A stretch of DNA of 14,377 bases from Gracilibacteraceae bacterium (lineage in GTDB: Bacteria; Bacillota; Desulfitobacteriia; Desulfitobacteriales; Syntrophobotulaceae). Below the pieces are notes generated by a model. The model did no database searches. It was given only the letters and a program-made list of their open reading frames with translations, and was not told where the DNA came from. Within the stretch, counting starts at the first letter, position 1. Every line of letters begins with the position of its first letter. The translations under genes and the position numbers were made by a program. The DNA is taken from contig JAISEW010000023.1 in assembly GCA_031263945.1 (NCBI GenBank), forward strand, positions 1 through 14,377, in the 5' to 3' direction. This document shows, in pieces, positions 6,611 through 13,367 of this stretch.

Positions 6611-6636
6611 CTCACACAGCGGCTTTTTGCAGCAAG
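6611..6636 (-). repeat. 26-bp direct repeat, copy 2: 3' end of the 785-aa gene
   Basis: Partner of 5933-5958 (24 of 26 identical). It contains the last seven codons (LLQKAAV) and the stop of the 785-aa gene. The two copies lie in the same orientation, 678 bp apart, and bracket the AmiS/UreI-like gene with its promoter. Confidence 0.6.
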
Positions 6637-8969
6637 CGGGCGTTTTTAAGGGCTGCTATGAGGGTTTGCTCCGGCGTCATGAGGGCGTGAGGATCGTTGC
6701 TGTAATAATCGTTAAATCCTTTTTTGCCCTTGTAAACGCCCAGATGTTTTTTCCGGGTAAAAGGCGCGGCGGACATCTCTCCCTCCGTCGCCGCGTAAGT
6801 CTCCAGCGTAAAGAGCGTATCCGCCGAACGGCCCAGATTGGAAACCCTGTGATAATCGTAAGCGGTATAATTCTTATATTCCTTCCGCAACGCCTCGTCC
6901 TCCATAACCGCAAAATCCGCTTTCGACCGGCCGGTCAACTCTTCCAGCCTCCCGCAGATAAAATCCCGGTGCTCCGCTATAAACTCATCTCCTAAGTAGT
7001 GTTGATCGCTGACGTCCGGTTCGCCTCCTTTTATTTTGGTGATCATTTCGGCGCTCGCAGTACAGGCGCCCGGCAAAAAGACGTCGGGGCTGTCGACATC
7101 TATATCCCGCAGGGCCTGTATTTCCGTGAAAGATTCCTGCCACCACTGGTCATATATTGCGTTGAGCTTTGCTAGCATCGCGTCGATCCTTGCGTTATAA
7201 ACACTGCTCTGGCCTTCTCCAGGGTGAGCTTTTTCATTCTCCTTTTTTTCAGTTATTTCAGCTGCTGTCATCAGACCCAGAGCTTCTCCTTGGGTTTGCA
7301 AATATTTCCGGCAGCTTTCTTTTTTCGCCTCCAGCGCCTCCGGATTCTTCCTCATAGCGCTTTGCTCCCGCGCGGTCGCCGCAAATTGCTCGGCGGAAGC
7401 GATGATTTCATGCGGCATAATATTCTTAAATATGAACGCCATATCGCCCACCGCTTTTTCGGCGTCTTCCTCGTCGGCGAACGTCGTGTCGACGGCGATC
7501 AAAGGCCAGAAAAAGCTTTTGAACCTGTACGCCAACTTATCAAAAGTGGATATGCCCAGGCACTCCCCATGAAAGGAATGCAGGTCAGAGAGGAACTTGG
7601 CCCCCCGCTCATTGACCTCAGCGCCGTTTTCATCCAAAATTCCCCGGGCGATCATTCGCGTCAGGCGGTTATAGTTCCGGCGCAGATCCAGATCTCTTTT
7701 TCCTCCTCCCAGATCTTCCGCCTCTTTCACCGTCGCCCGTTCCGGAATGGTGGCTTTGAGCTCATACTGACCGGTGCTCTGCCCGGTCTGGTCTTTTTCC
7801 TCTTCCATATACAGAAAACCGCGCCCCATCGTCACCATGCGCTCTGCGGTCTCCCTGTCCGCGCTCAGCTGCCGGTAAGAAGCGCCGCTTCCCGTCTTCG
7901 GCTCCGGCCCGCCCGGCAAGCCTTTGACCCACGAACCATCCCTTTTCAATCGAGTGTTTTCCAGGCGGGGGGTGGCGGCTCGCCGTTCCGCGAACACCTG
8001 CCTCAGCGCTTCTTCCTCACTGATATCCTGCTCCGCCGCCCGCTGCCGCGCTTTTTCCTCCAGATCGGCGGTCGCAGAGCTTTTTCTGGCATAGGCCAGA
8101 TCCGGCCGCGACATGATATCGCCGCCGCTGGGAATACCTATCGCCGCCGCGAGCCTGTTTCCAAACTCATCCCATCGATCCTGATTTTCCTGCACGATCC
8201 GCCCTGCTTCGTCCGCTATACTTTCGGCCGCTATGTCGAGGACGGAGGACTTTTCAAATTCCTCCCGCATGATATCACGCAAATAGAAAGGCAGGCGCGT
8301 GCGCAATTTCATCATGTTCATTCCGCGCGAATGCTGCAGATTTTCTTCCAATTCCGCCAGAAGCTCCGTCGCCTTACTGTCGTCCGCCACCCGGTCGGCG
8401 ATGAGGACACGGTAAGCCTTGAAACGCTCCTGCGGATCCGTAGGGTTTAACTCGGTCATTTCGGGGTTCAGCTCCGCTATTTTATCCGACATGGCTGACA
8501 CCGTCCGTTTAGCGGTCTCCAACCGCTCCTGACCGGTTTCTCCCTCCTGCGGATCTTGCTTTAGAGACTCCCAATCCCGCAAAATTTCCGGACTGAGCGC
8601 GGAAAATATGGACTCCCTGTCTTCCTGACGCGTTTCCTCTTCCAATCTCTTAACTTCTTTCCGCCGCGCGCGGTGTTCCGCTTCCAGTTTTTTCAGCAGC
8701 TTCTTTTCCTTTTTGGTAATGGATTTCGCATAGAGCTTACCCCGGAGATCCAAGAGTTCCATAGGCGCCGCCTCATTGATGCCGAGAGTCGAACCCACCA
8801 GCCGTTTTTGCACCTGCTGGATCTGCGCGTTCGCCTGGGCCGCGACCGGCGCCTGGACGGCGACGGTCTGGGGCGCCGCGGACAGCCGCTGTTCCTCCGC
8901 GCTTTCCGGCGGCCTCTGTATTTGTTCCTGCTCTGTTTTCGTTTTGCTTTCCTGCATCAATCCCGTCAT
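6612..8969 (-). CDS. 785-aa hypothetical protein, last gene of the injection-system operon
   Basis: Not recognised. Residues 1-56 are low-complexity, rich in Gln, Glu and Ala (QTVAVQAPVAAQANAQIQQV) and probably disordered. Residues about 75-118 form a very charged coiled coil (KKEKKLLKKLEAEHRARRKE). The rest is predicted soluble and mainly helical, ending in a basic, aromatic stretch (RKKHLGVYKGKKGFNDYY). There is no signal peptide, membrane segment, HExxH protease motif or Walker motif. The start is ATG 8969: plus-strand ACCTCCTT at 8977-8984 gives AAGGAGGT 7 bases before it, overlapping the stop of the GNAT gene. An upstream in-frame TTG at 8993 would lie inside that gene. Its place at the end of an eCIS-like operon and its disordered N-terminus make it a candidate cargo or effector. 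A structural accessory role or a host-side factor remains possible. Confidence 0.8.
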   Translation of the reverse strand: MTGLMQESKTKTEQEQIQRPPESAEEQRLSAAPQTVAVQAPVAAQANAQIQQVQKRLVGSTLGINEAAPMELLDLRGKLYAKSITKKEKKLLKKLEAEHRARRKEVKRLEEETRQEDRESIFSALSPEILRDWESLKQDPQEGETGQERLETAKRTVSAMSDKIAELNPEMTELNPTDPQERFKAYRVLIADRVADDSKATELLAELEENLQHSRGMNMMKLRTRLPFYLRDIMREEFEKSSVLDIAAESIADEAGRIVQENQDRWDEFGNRLAAAIGIPSGGDIMSRPDLAYARKSSATADLEEKARQRAAEQDISEEEALRQVFAERRAATPRLENTRLKRDGSWVKGLPGGPEPKTGSGASYRQLSADRETAERMVTMGRGFLYMEEEKDQTGQSTGQYELKATIPERATVKEAEDLGGGKRDLDLRRNYNRLTRMIARGILDENGAEVNERGAKFLSDLHSFHGECLGISTFDKLAYRFKSFFWPLIAVDTTFADEEDAEKAVGDMAFIFKNIMPHEIIASAEQFAATAREQSAMRKNPEALEAKKESCRKYLQTQGEALGLMTAAEITEKKENEKAHPGEGQSSVYNARIDAMLAKLNAIYDQWWQESFTEIQALRDIDVDSPDVFLPGACTASAEMITKIKGGEPDVSDQHYLGDEFIAEHRDFICGRLEELTGRSKADFAVMEDEALRKEYKNYTAYDYHRVSNLGRSADTLFTLETYAATEGEMSAAPFTRKKHLGVYKGKKGFNDYYSNDPHALMTPEQTLIAALKNARLLQKAAV

Positions 8970-8982
8970 TGTCCCGACCTCC

Positions 8983-9843
8983 TTAAAGATCAACGCGATA
9001 CGCGCTGATGAACTCTTTCGCTTGCGGCTCGCCCAGCAATTTTACGACCAGATCGTCCACGCTCGGATGGACGGCGGTTATGCGCACGGGCAGTTCAGTC
9101 TTGTAGCGCTCCAGCGCCCGCCTGACGCCGCTCGCGACGACGGCACTCAGCGCGCCCGGCGTTCCGCCGTGCAGCCAGCGCGCCTCCAGCCCTTCCGGAT
9201 CGGCGGCGAAAAGCAGGCAGGCCGCGGCTTCGCCGTTTTCATGATAGATCACGCTGGTCTCTCGGTCGATATCCGCGGCGGCGGCCAGCCCTTCCGCGCC
9301 GCCCTCCGCTGTTATCCGCGCGTCCAGCAAACGAAGGAGATAATCCGGCGCGGCGGCCAGAGAGAGGATATGCGGATCGTCCTCCTTGTTTACCATTTTT
9401 TGGATGAGAGGGCGTTCCCGCGCGGCGGTCAGCGAGTAGGTATAAACACTGTCCGCGCCATCCGCCTGGAATCCCGCCCCGGTGAACAAAGGGGGAAGAG
9501 CCGCCGCGCTGTCCGCCCAGCTGGGCGCCAGCGCCCAGACCTGGACGCTGCCGGTCTCCCGGAGCAAATCAAGCAGCTCCCGGAGCATGAACGAACCCAA
9601 ACCCTGCCGCCGCCAAGACGGCGACACCGCGAGCGAGAGGACGCAAGCGGCTGATTCCCTGAGTTCCGTTTCCAGCGCCCCCACCGCGGTCTCGGCTACG
9701 GCGCAGCCCAGGCGCAAGACATTGGGGTCCGCTTGCCGCCGCGGCCGCGCCTCCCCGACTCCCGCCGGCAAAAACGGCGCAAAAAACTCAAAGTTGTCGT
9801 CTGTTACGTTGATAAGCCGCGCCTCCTCGATACTCACCGCCAT
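8983..9843 (-). CDS. GNAT-family N-acetyltransferase-like protein, probably two GNAT halves
   Basis: Likely acetyl-CoA-dependent acyltransferase of 286 aa in the cytoplasm; the substrate is unknown. The N-terminal half carries GNAT motif A, LAVSPSWRRQGLGSFMLREL (about 71-90), with the acetyl-CoA loop RRQGLG. VWALAPSW...LFTGAGFQ matches the later strands of the fold. The C-terminal half (about 165-286; SVIYHENGEAAACLLF and a later VRITAVHP strand) looks like a second GNAT fold without a clear acetyl-CoA loop. The start is ATG 9843 with AAGGA 8 bases upstream at the end of a purine-rich tract. It lies 89 bp after the AAA+ gene and 13 bp before the 785-aa gene, whose ribosome site overlaps its stop. 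It could modify a component or cargo of the injection system; this is inference from position. Confidence 0.72.
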   Translation of the reverse strand: MAVSIEEARLINVTDDNFEFFAPFLPAGVGEARPRRQADPNVLRLGCAVAETAVGALETELRESAACVLSLAVSPSWRRQGLGSFMLRELLDLLRETGSVQVWALAPSWADSAAALPPLFTGAGFQADGADSVYTYSLTAARERPLIQKMVNKEDDPHILSLAAAPDYLLRLLDARITAEGGAEGLAAAADIDRETSVIYHENGEAAACLLFAADPEGLEARWLHGGTPGALSAVVASGVRRALERYKTELPVRITAVHPSVDDLVVKLLGEPQAKEFISAYRVDL

Positions 9844-9848
9844 AATTT

Positions 9849-9880
9849 CATTCCTTCTTTCTTTCCTTCCTTTTTTCCCT
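9849..9880 (-). promoter_or_regulatory. Long purine tract with repeated ribosome-site-like motifs
   Basis: Almost 30 consecutive pyrimidines on the plus strand give a purine run on the minus strand, with GGAAGG, GAAAG and AAGGA in tandem just upstream of the GNAT gene ATG. Only the nearest AAGGA is well spaced. The others could act as standby ribosome sites, or the tract could be slippage-prone. Confidence 0.45.
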
Positions 9881-9887
9881 GGAACAT

Positions 9888-9920
9888 GGATTGCTTCGTC
9901 ACTTCGCTCTCGCCATGACG
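9888..9920. repeat. REP-like dispersed repeat
   Basis: The plus-strand bases GGATTGCTTCGTCACTTCGC followed by TCTCGCCATGACG closely match the widely dispersed GGATTGCTTCGTCGCTTCGC...CGCAATGACG type of extragenic repeat, which I know from many unrelated bacterial genomes. It has complementary ends (GGATTGC-like and GCCATGACG arms are imperfect) and an internal CTTCG repeat. It lies in the 89-bp gap between the AAA+ and GNAT genes. Only one copy is in the window. Confidence 0.6.
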
Positions 9921-9932
9921 GACACTGATCTC

Positions 9933-12227
9933 CTATAAAATCTGCTCGGCGTAAGGCTCAAAATCAGCCCGGGTGAAGACCTTGCCCGTTTTGACGAATT
10001 CGTAGCGGATAGCCAGCAGATAATGCCGCATATGCACCATGCCCCCGGCTGCCGGGTCGCCGGCGGCCAGAAACGCGGCGTTCAGGATGCAGTTTTTGAT
10101 GTTGCCGCCCACAAACTCAAACTGCTCGGCCAGAAAACGGACGTCCACGTCTTCCGCCAGCGGCGTGTTCTTGGGTATGGTCGCCTTCCAGAGTATATAT
10201 CTGGTTTCCGGATCGGGGAACTGAAACTCGACGATGAATTTCATGCGGCGGAAAAAAGCCGGGTCGATATTATGCTTATAGTTGGTCGCCAGCACGGAAA
10301 CCCCGTCGTAGGCCTCCACCTCCTGCAGGAGCAGGGCGGTCTTGTTGTTGTTCGAGGACCGATTGGCGCCGCCGTCGTCAGAGCGTTTCGCGAACAAGGT
10401 GTCACATTCGTCAAAAAACAGGACGACGTTGCATTTTTTCGCCTCGCGGAAAATCATGGAGATGCTTTTCTCCGTTTCGCCGACATATTTGTCCACGACC
10501 TTGGAAAGATCCACCCGGTACAATTCCAGATTGAGCGCGTTGGCCAACACCTGGGCGCACATGGATTTTCCGGTGCCGGGCGCGCCGAACAGCAGCACGG
10601 ACAGACCGCGCCCATACGGATATTTGCGGTTATAATCCCATTCCTCATATATTTGTTTGCGGAAGCGGATCTGGTCGCAGGCGTACTCCAGCGACTGGCG
10701 CTGATCTTTGGACATAACGATGTCGTCCCAGGTATAAGTCGCTTTGATTTTCGTCGCTTTCTGTGTCAGCTCATGGCTCATCTGATTATAACAGGCCTCA
10801 AAAAGACAGACCCGCGATATCTTGTCTGATTTCTTCATAGCGGAAAGCGAGCGGCCCATTTTCAGCGCGCTTTTTATCTTGCCGGGCGTGAACAGGAATT
10901 TGGCCGCCATCTCCACCAGATCCACATCTTCGTCAAACTCATAGGTCTGAGCGTAATGCCGCCAGAGTTTTTCCCGCTCCGCCCCGGAGGGGGCGGGCAG
11001 CTCGAACTGAGCGAAGTCCAGGCGCGTGATCTCCTTCATCGGCAGTTTTTCCTGACTGGAGGTAAAAACCGTGAGCGTATTCTCCGTCAGCTTGCCGAAA
11101 GCCAGATCCACATAACCGAAAAACTTTTCCTTTTCTTCTTCCCGATAGCCCAGATGGGCGAGACAGCAGCAGGCCCCCGTAAGTACGCACTCGCGGGCCA
11201 GCGCCCACAGCGCTTTTTCCACGAAAGCAAAGTCGTAGGCGAACAACTTGCCGCAGTCCACGCTGACGCAGTTTATCCCCTGCTCGGCGCAAAAATGCTC
11301 AATGGTGAAGCGGCGGCCGCTCCCTTCGTCCCCGTACAGCGAGAAGATCCGAACATCGTCGGCATAGGCGATCCGCAAGGCGTCCAGCTGCGCCTCTCCT
11401 GCCAGCAGCGGGCCGGGTCGCTCGCCGCCGGTCAGCACGCTGAAAAAGCGGTTGTATTTTTCATCCAGCCTGAGCGGGGATTTGCCGAAAAGAAAGTCGA
11501 GGATCCGCTTATCCGGCGTGAGGACCGTGGAAAAAGGCATAGTCTTGCTGACGTTCAAATCCAGGAGCGGCGAGAGCTGTTCCAGGGCCAGGGACATGTC
11601 GCCCGCCGCCGCCGTGAGGCTGAACCCGGCGCCGTTATACACGCGGGCGGCTGATTCGAGGCTGGGCGCCGTCAGGGAAGCGTTCTGCCCGACGATCTGG
11701 AAGATGACGGCGTAATTTGTCTGCGCTGCGGACAAGAGGGCGGCGGCAAAGCAAAACAGGGCGAAAGGGGTAAGTCCCAGTTTTTGGCTGAGGGCGTGGA
11801 TAGGCAGGGGAATACCGGCGTCAGTCGCGGCCCGCGCCCGTTTCTCCACATAAGCCATCATTTCCGCGGCGCCCGGCGGCGCCGGCAGCGGCGCGGACTC
11901 TTTCGCCAAACCGGCGAACAGATCGCCTAACGCCGTGTCGTCCTCGTCGTTCGCGTCGTCCGCGGATCCTATGTCAAAGGACTCAGACGGTTCCAGACCG
12001 GCGGTAAAATCAGCCAGCCGTTTTTGACAGAGATCGTGCGCCATTTCAATATCGGGATAAAGCACGTTCCGGTAACCGCCGTCCCCGCTCAGAAAAAGCG
12101 GTTTCATATCGGCGATGTAAGCGTCCAGACGGGCGTCCACGCAGGCAAACAGGTAATCCGCGTATTCCGCGTGGTCGGCGAAGGGTTTTTCTTTCAGTTT
12201 CGGCGCGAAAAGACGGCCTGTCCGCAT
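9933..12227 (-). CDS. eCIS-type AAA+ ATPase (Afp15-like) with winged-helix N-terminal region
   Basis: AAA+ ATPase of the kind encoded in nearly every extracellular contractile injection system, thought to act in particle assembly or cargo loading. The 764-residue protein has an acidic disordered stretch near residues 80-105 (DDANDEDD). A helical region around 125-280 (IPIHALSQKLGLTPFALFCF-like, ending VLTPDKRILDFLFG) matches the winged-helix module of eCIS ATPases. A degenerate first AAA domain has GDEGSGRR at 299-306, lacking the Walker A Lys. The second AAA domain is intact: Walker A GAPGTGKS 548-555, Walker B VVLFFDECD with Asp606/Glu607, sensor 1 LATN, and RR in the AFFRRMKF arginine-finger region. 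The start is ATG 12227 with GGGAGG 7 bases upstream; an in-frame start at 12290 would overlap the preceding gene. The gap to the tail gene is 19 bp. Confidence 0.88.
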   Translation of the reverse strand: MRTGRLFAPKLKEKPFADHAEYADYLFACVDARLDAYIADMKPLFLSGDGGYRNVLYPDIEMAHDLCQKRLADFTAGLEPSESFDIGSADDANDEDDTALGDLFAGLAKESAPLPAPPGAAEMMAYVEKRARAATDAGIPLPIHALSQKLGLTPFALFCFAAALLSAAQTNYAVIFQIVGQNASLTAPSLESAARVYNGAGFSLTAAAGDMSLALEQLSPLLDLNVSKTMPFSTVLTPDKRILDFLFGKSPLRLDEKYNRFFSVLTGGERPGPLLAGEAQLDALRIAYADDVRIFSLYGDEGSGRRFTIEHFCAEQGINCVSVDCGKLFAYDFAFVEKALWALARECVLTGACCCLAHLGYREEEKEKFFGYVDLAFGKLTENTLTVFTSSQEKLPMKEITRLDFAQFELPAPSGAEREKLWRHYAQTYEFDEDVDLVEMAAKFLFTPGKIKSALKMGRSLSAMKKSDKISRVCLFEACYNQMSHELTQKATKIKATYTWDDIVMSKDQRQSLEYACDQIRFRKQIYEEWDYNRKYPYGRGLSVLLFGAPGTGKSMCAQVLANALNLELYRVDLSKVVDKYVGETEKSISMIFREAKKCNVVLFFDECDTLFAKRSDDGGANRSSNNNKTALLLQEVEAYDGVSVLATNYKHNIDPAFFRRMKFIVEFQFPDPETRYILWKATIPKNTPLAEDVDVRFLAEQFEFVGGNIKNCILNAAFLAAGDPAAGGMVHMRHYLLAIRYEFVKTGKVFTRADFEPYAEQIL

Positions 12228-12246
12228 AGTTTTTCCTCCCTCACAG

Positions 12247-13350
12247 TCAATTTGTATCCGCCGGCTCAGCCGCAAGGCAGCGCGTGCCATCCAGCGGGGC
12301 GCCGCCGAGACTGGCGGGGTGAAAGTCCGTGACGCGCGCGTTTATGTCGCAATAGGTATAGCCGTCCATCTGGCTGACATTATCCAGAAAAACGATATCC
12401 GCGTTGGCCCTGAGCGGAGCGAATTGGCGGATCAGGTATTTGAGCAGGGCGTGGAGCCGCTCGTCCGGGGCGCGGCGGATGAGTACGGTAAAATCAAAAG
12501 GACTGCGCCCGTACAGGCGCTCGCACACCTCCCTGTCCGCTCCGCGCGCTTTTTCCCGCGCCGCGCGCTGTTCCACGATGTAAAACTGTTCGGGTACAAA
12601 AACGCGCAAAACCGATTCCACGGCCTCCCGCGCGCCTTTGGCCCGGATTATGCCAAAAGCCGCCCGCAGCAACGCCCGAAAAGAAACTTCGTCTATCGTG
12701 CCCTCGTCGCACTCGATCCCCAGCCAGCCGGCCAGAACAGGCAGCACGTCCGCCGGGGCCGTTTCCACGTCGATCAGGCGGTCCAGCGTGTCAACGGTTT
12801 CCTGCAAATCGTAATACATGGACGAGAATATGGACAGATACCGATGGAAAAAATCGCCGCCCAGACGATAGATCTCCGGAAATGTGGCGAAAAAATTGTC
12901 CCGCGGCGAAAAAACCTCGAAATCCCGCAGAGCGGAGCGGCCATGCCCGACGATTTCCACGCCCAGCCACAGGTAACGCCCCGATTGCTCATAGAGCAGC
13001 ACGTCGCTGTGCCCGACGAATTTCGACGCGGACTCCGCCCGGAAAAAGCGGCGTTTTTCCGCCAGCCGCTCGCGCGGGCTCAAAGCCGCTCCGTCCTCCG
13101 GAAGCGGCGGTTCCTCGTCCGCGGCCAAAGCGAAAATAACCGGCACGGCGTCTTCCGCCAGTTCCGCCTTAAAGTGCAGTCGACCCCAGGGGCAGCCGCG
13201 TCGTCCGCTGTCAATTTTTTCCAGAAAACAAAGGTGTTCCGCCCCCTCGCTTGTGACCAGCCCATCCTCCGGCGACCAGACAAAGCCTTCCGTCAGCGCG
13301 CCGCGAAAACGGCCGCCGCCCAGCGGGTATTTATTGATAACTGAAGCCAA
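12247..13350 (-). CDS. Phage-tail-like baseplate protein (TIGR02242 / gpI-like)
   Basis: Predicted baseplate component of the contractile particle. The 367-aa protein has a beta-rich N-terminal half ending in SGRYLWLGVEIVGHGRSALRDF (about 123-143) and SPRDNFFATFPEIYR (148-162). The TIGR02242-type tail domain follows: FFHRYLSIFSSMYYDLQETVD, then DRLIDVETAPADVLPVLAGWLG (about 190-211) and the IRAKGAREAVESVLRVF helix. These features match the tail protein that accompanies J-like proteins in eCIS clusters. The start is TTG 13350; AAAGGAGG (plus-strand 13359-13366) is 8 bases upstream, right after the J gene stop. An N-terminal KYPLGGGRFRGALTEGFVW block fits the larger members of this family. Confidence 0.83.
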   Translation of the reverse strand: MASVINKYPLGGGRFRGALTEGFVWSPEDGLVTSEGAEHLCFLEKIDSGRRGCPWGRLHFKAELAEDAVPVIFALAADEEPPLPEDGAALSPRERLAEKRRFFRAESASKFVGHSDVLLYEQSGRYLWLGVEIVGHGRSALRDFEVFSPRDNFFATFPEIYRLGGDFFHRYLSIFSSMYYDLQETVDTLDRLIDVETAPADVLPVLAGWLGIECDEGTIDEVSFRALLRAAFGIIRAKGAREAVESVLRVFVPEQFYIVEQRAAREKARGADREVCERLYGRSPFDFTVLIRRAPDERLHALLKYLIRQFAPLRANADIVFLDNVSQMDGYTYCDINARVTDFHPASLGGAPLDGTRCLAAEPADTN

Positions 13351-13367
13351 GCGCTATTCCTCCTTTG

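Noticed and set aside
5933..6636. The bracketing repeats as insertion-sequence target duplications or attachment sites
   Set aside because: No transposase or integrase gene lies between them, and 26 bp with a coding match to a neighbouring gene end fits a duplicated gene tail better.
7224..8450. 408-codon open frame on the plus strand inside the 785-aa gene
   Set aside because: It is antisense to a gene with a strong ribosome site and operon context, has no ribosome site of its own, and its Arg/Pro/Phe-rich product looks like reverse-complement codon shadow in GC-rich DNA.
6612..8969. HEIIA in the 785-aa protein as a zinc protease site
   Set aside because: The metallopeptidase motif of eCIS-associated toxins is HExxH; here the second His is absent and no other HExxH is present.
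12319..13344. 341-codon plus-strand open frame opposite the tail protein gene
   Set aside because: The opposite strand encodes a recognisable TIGR02242-type protein; this frame shows no domain and has shadow-like composition.
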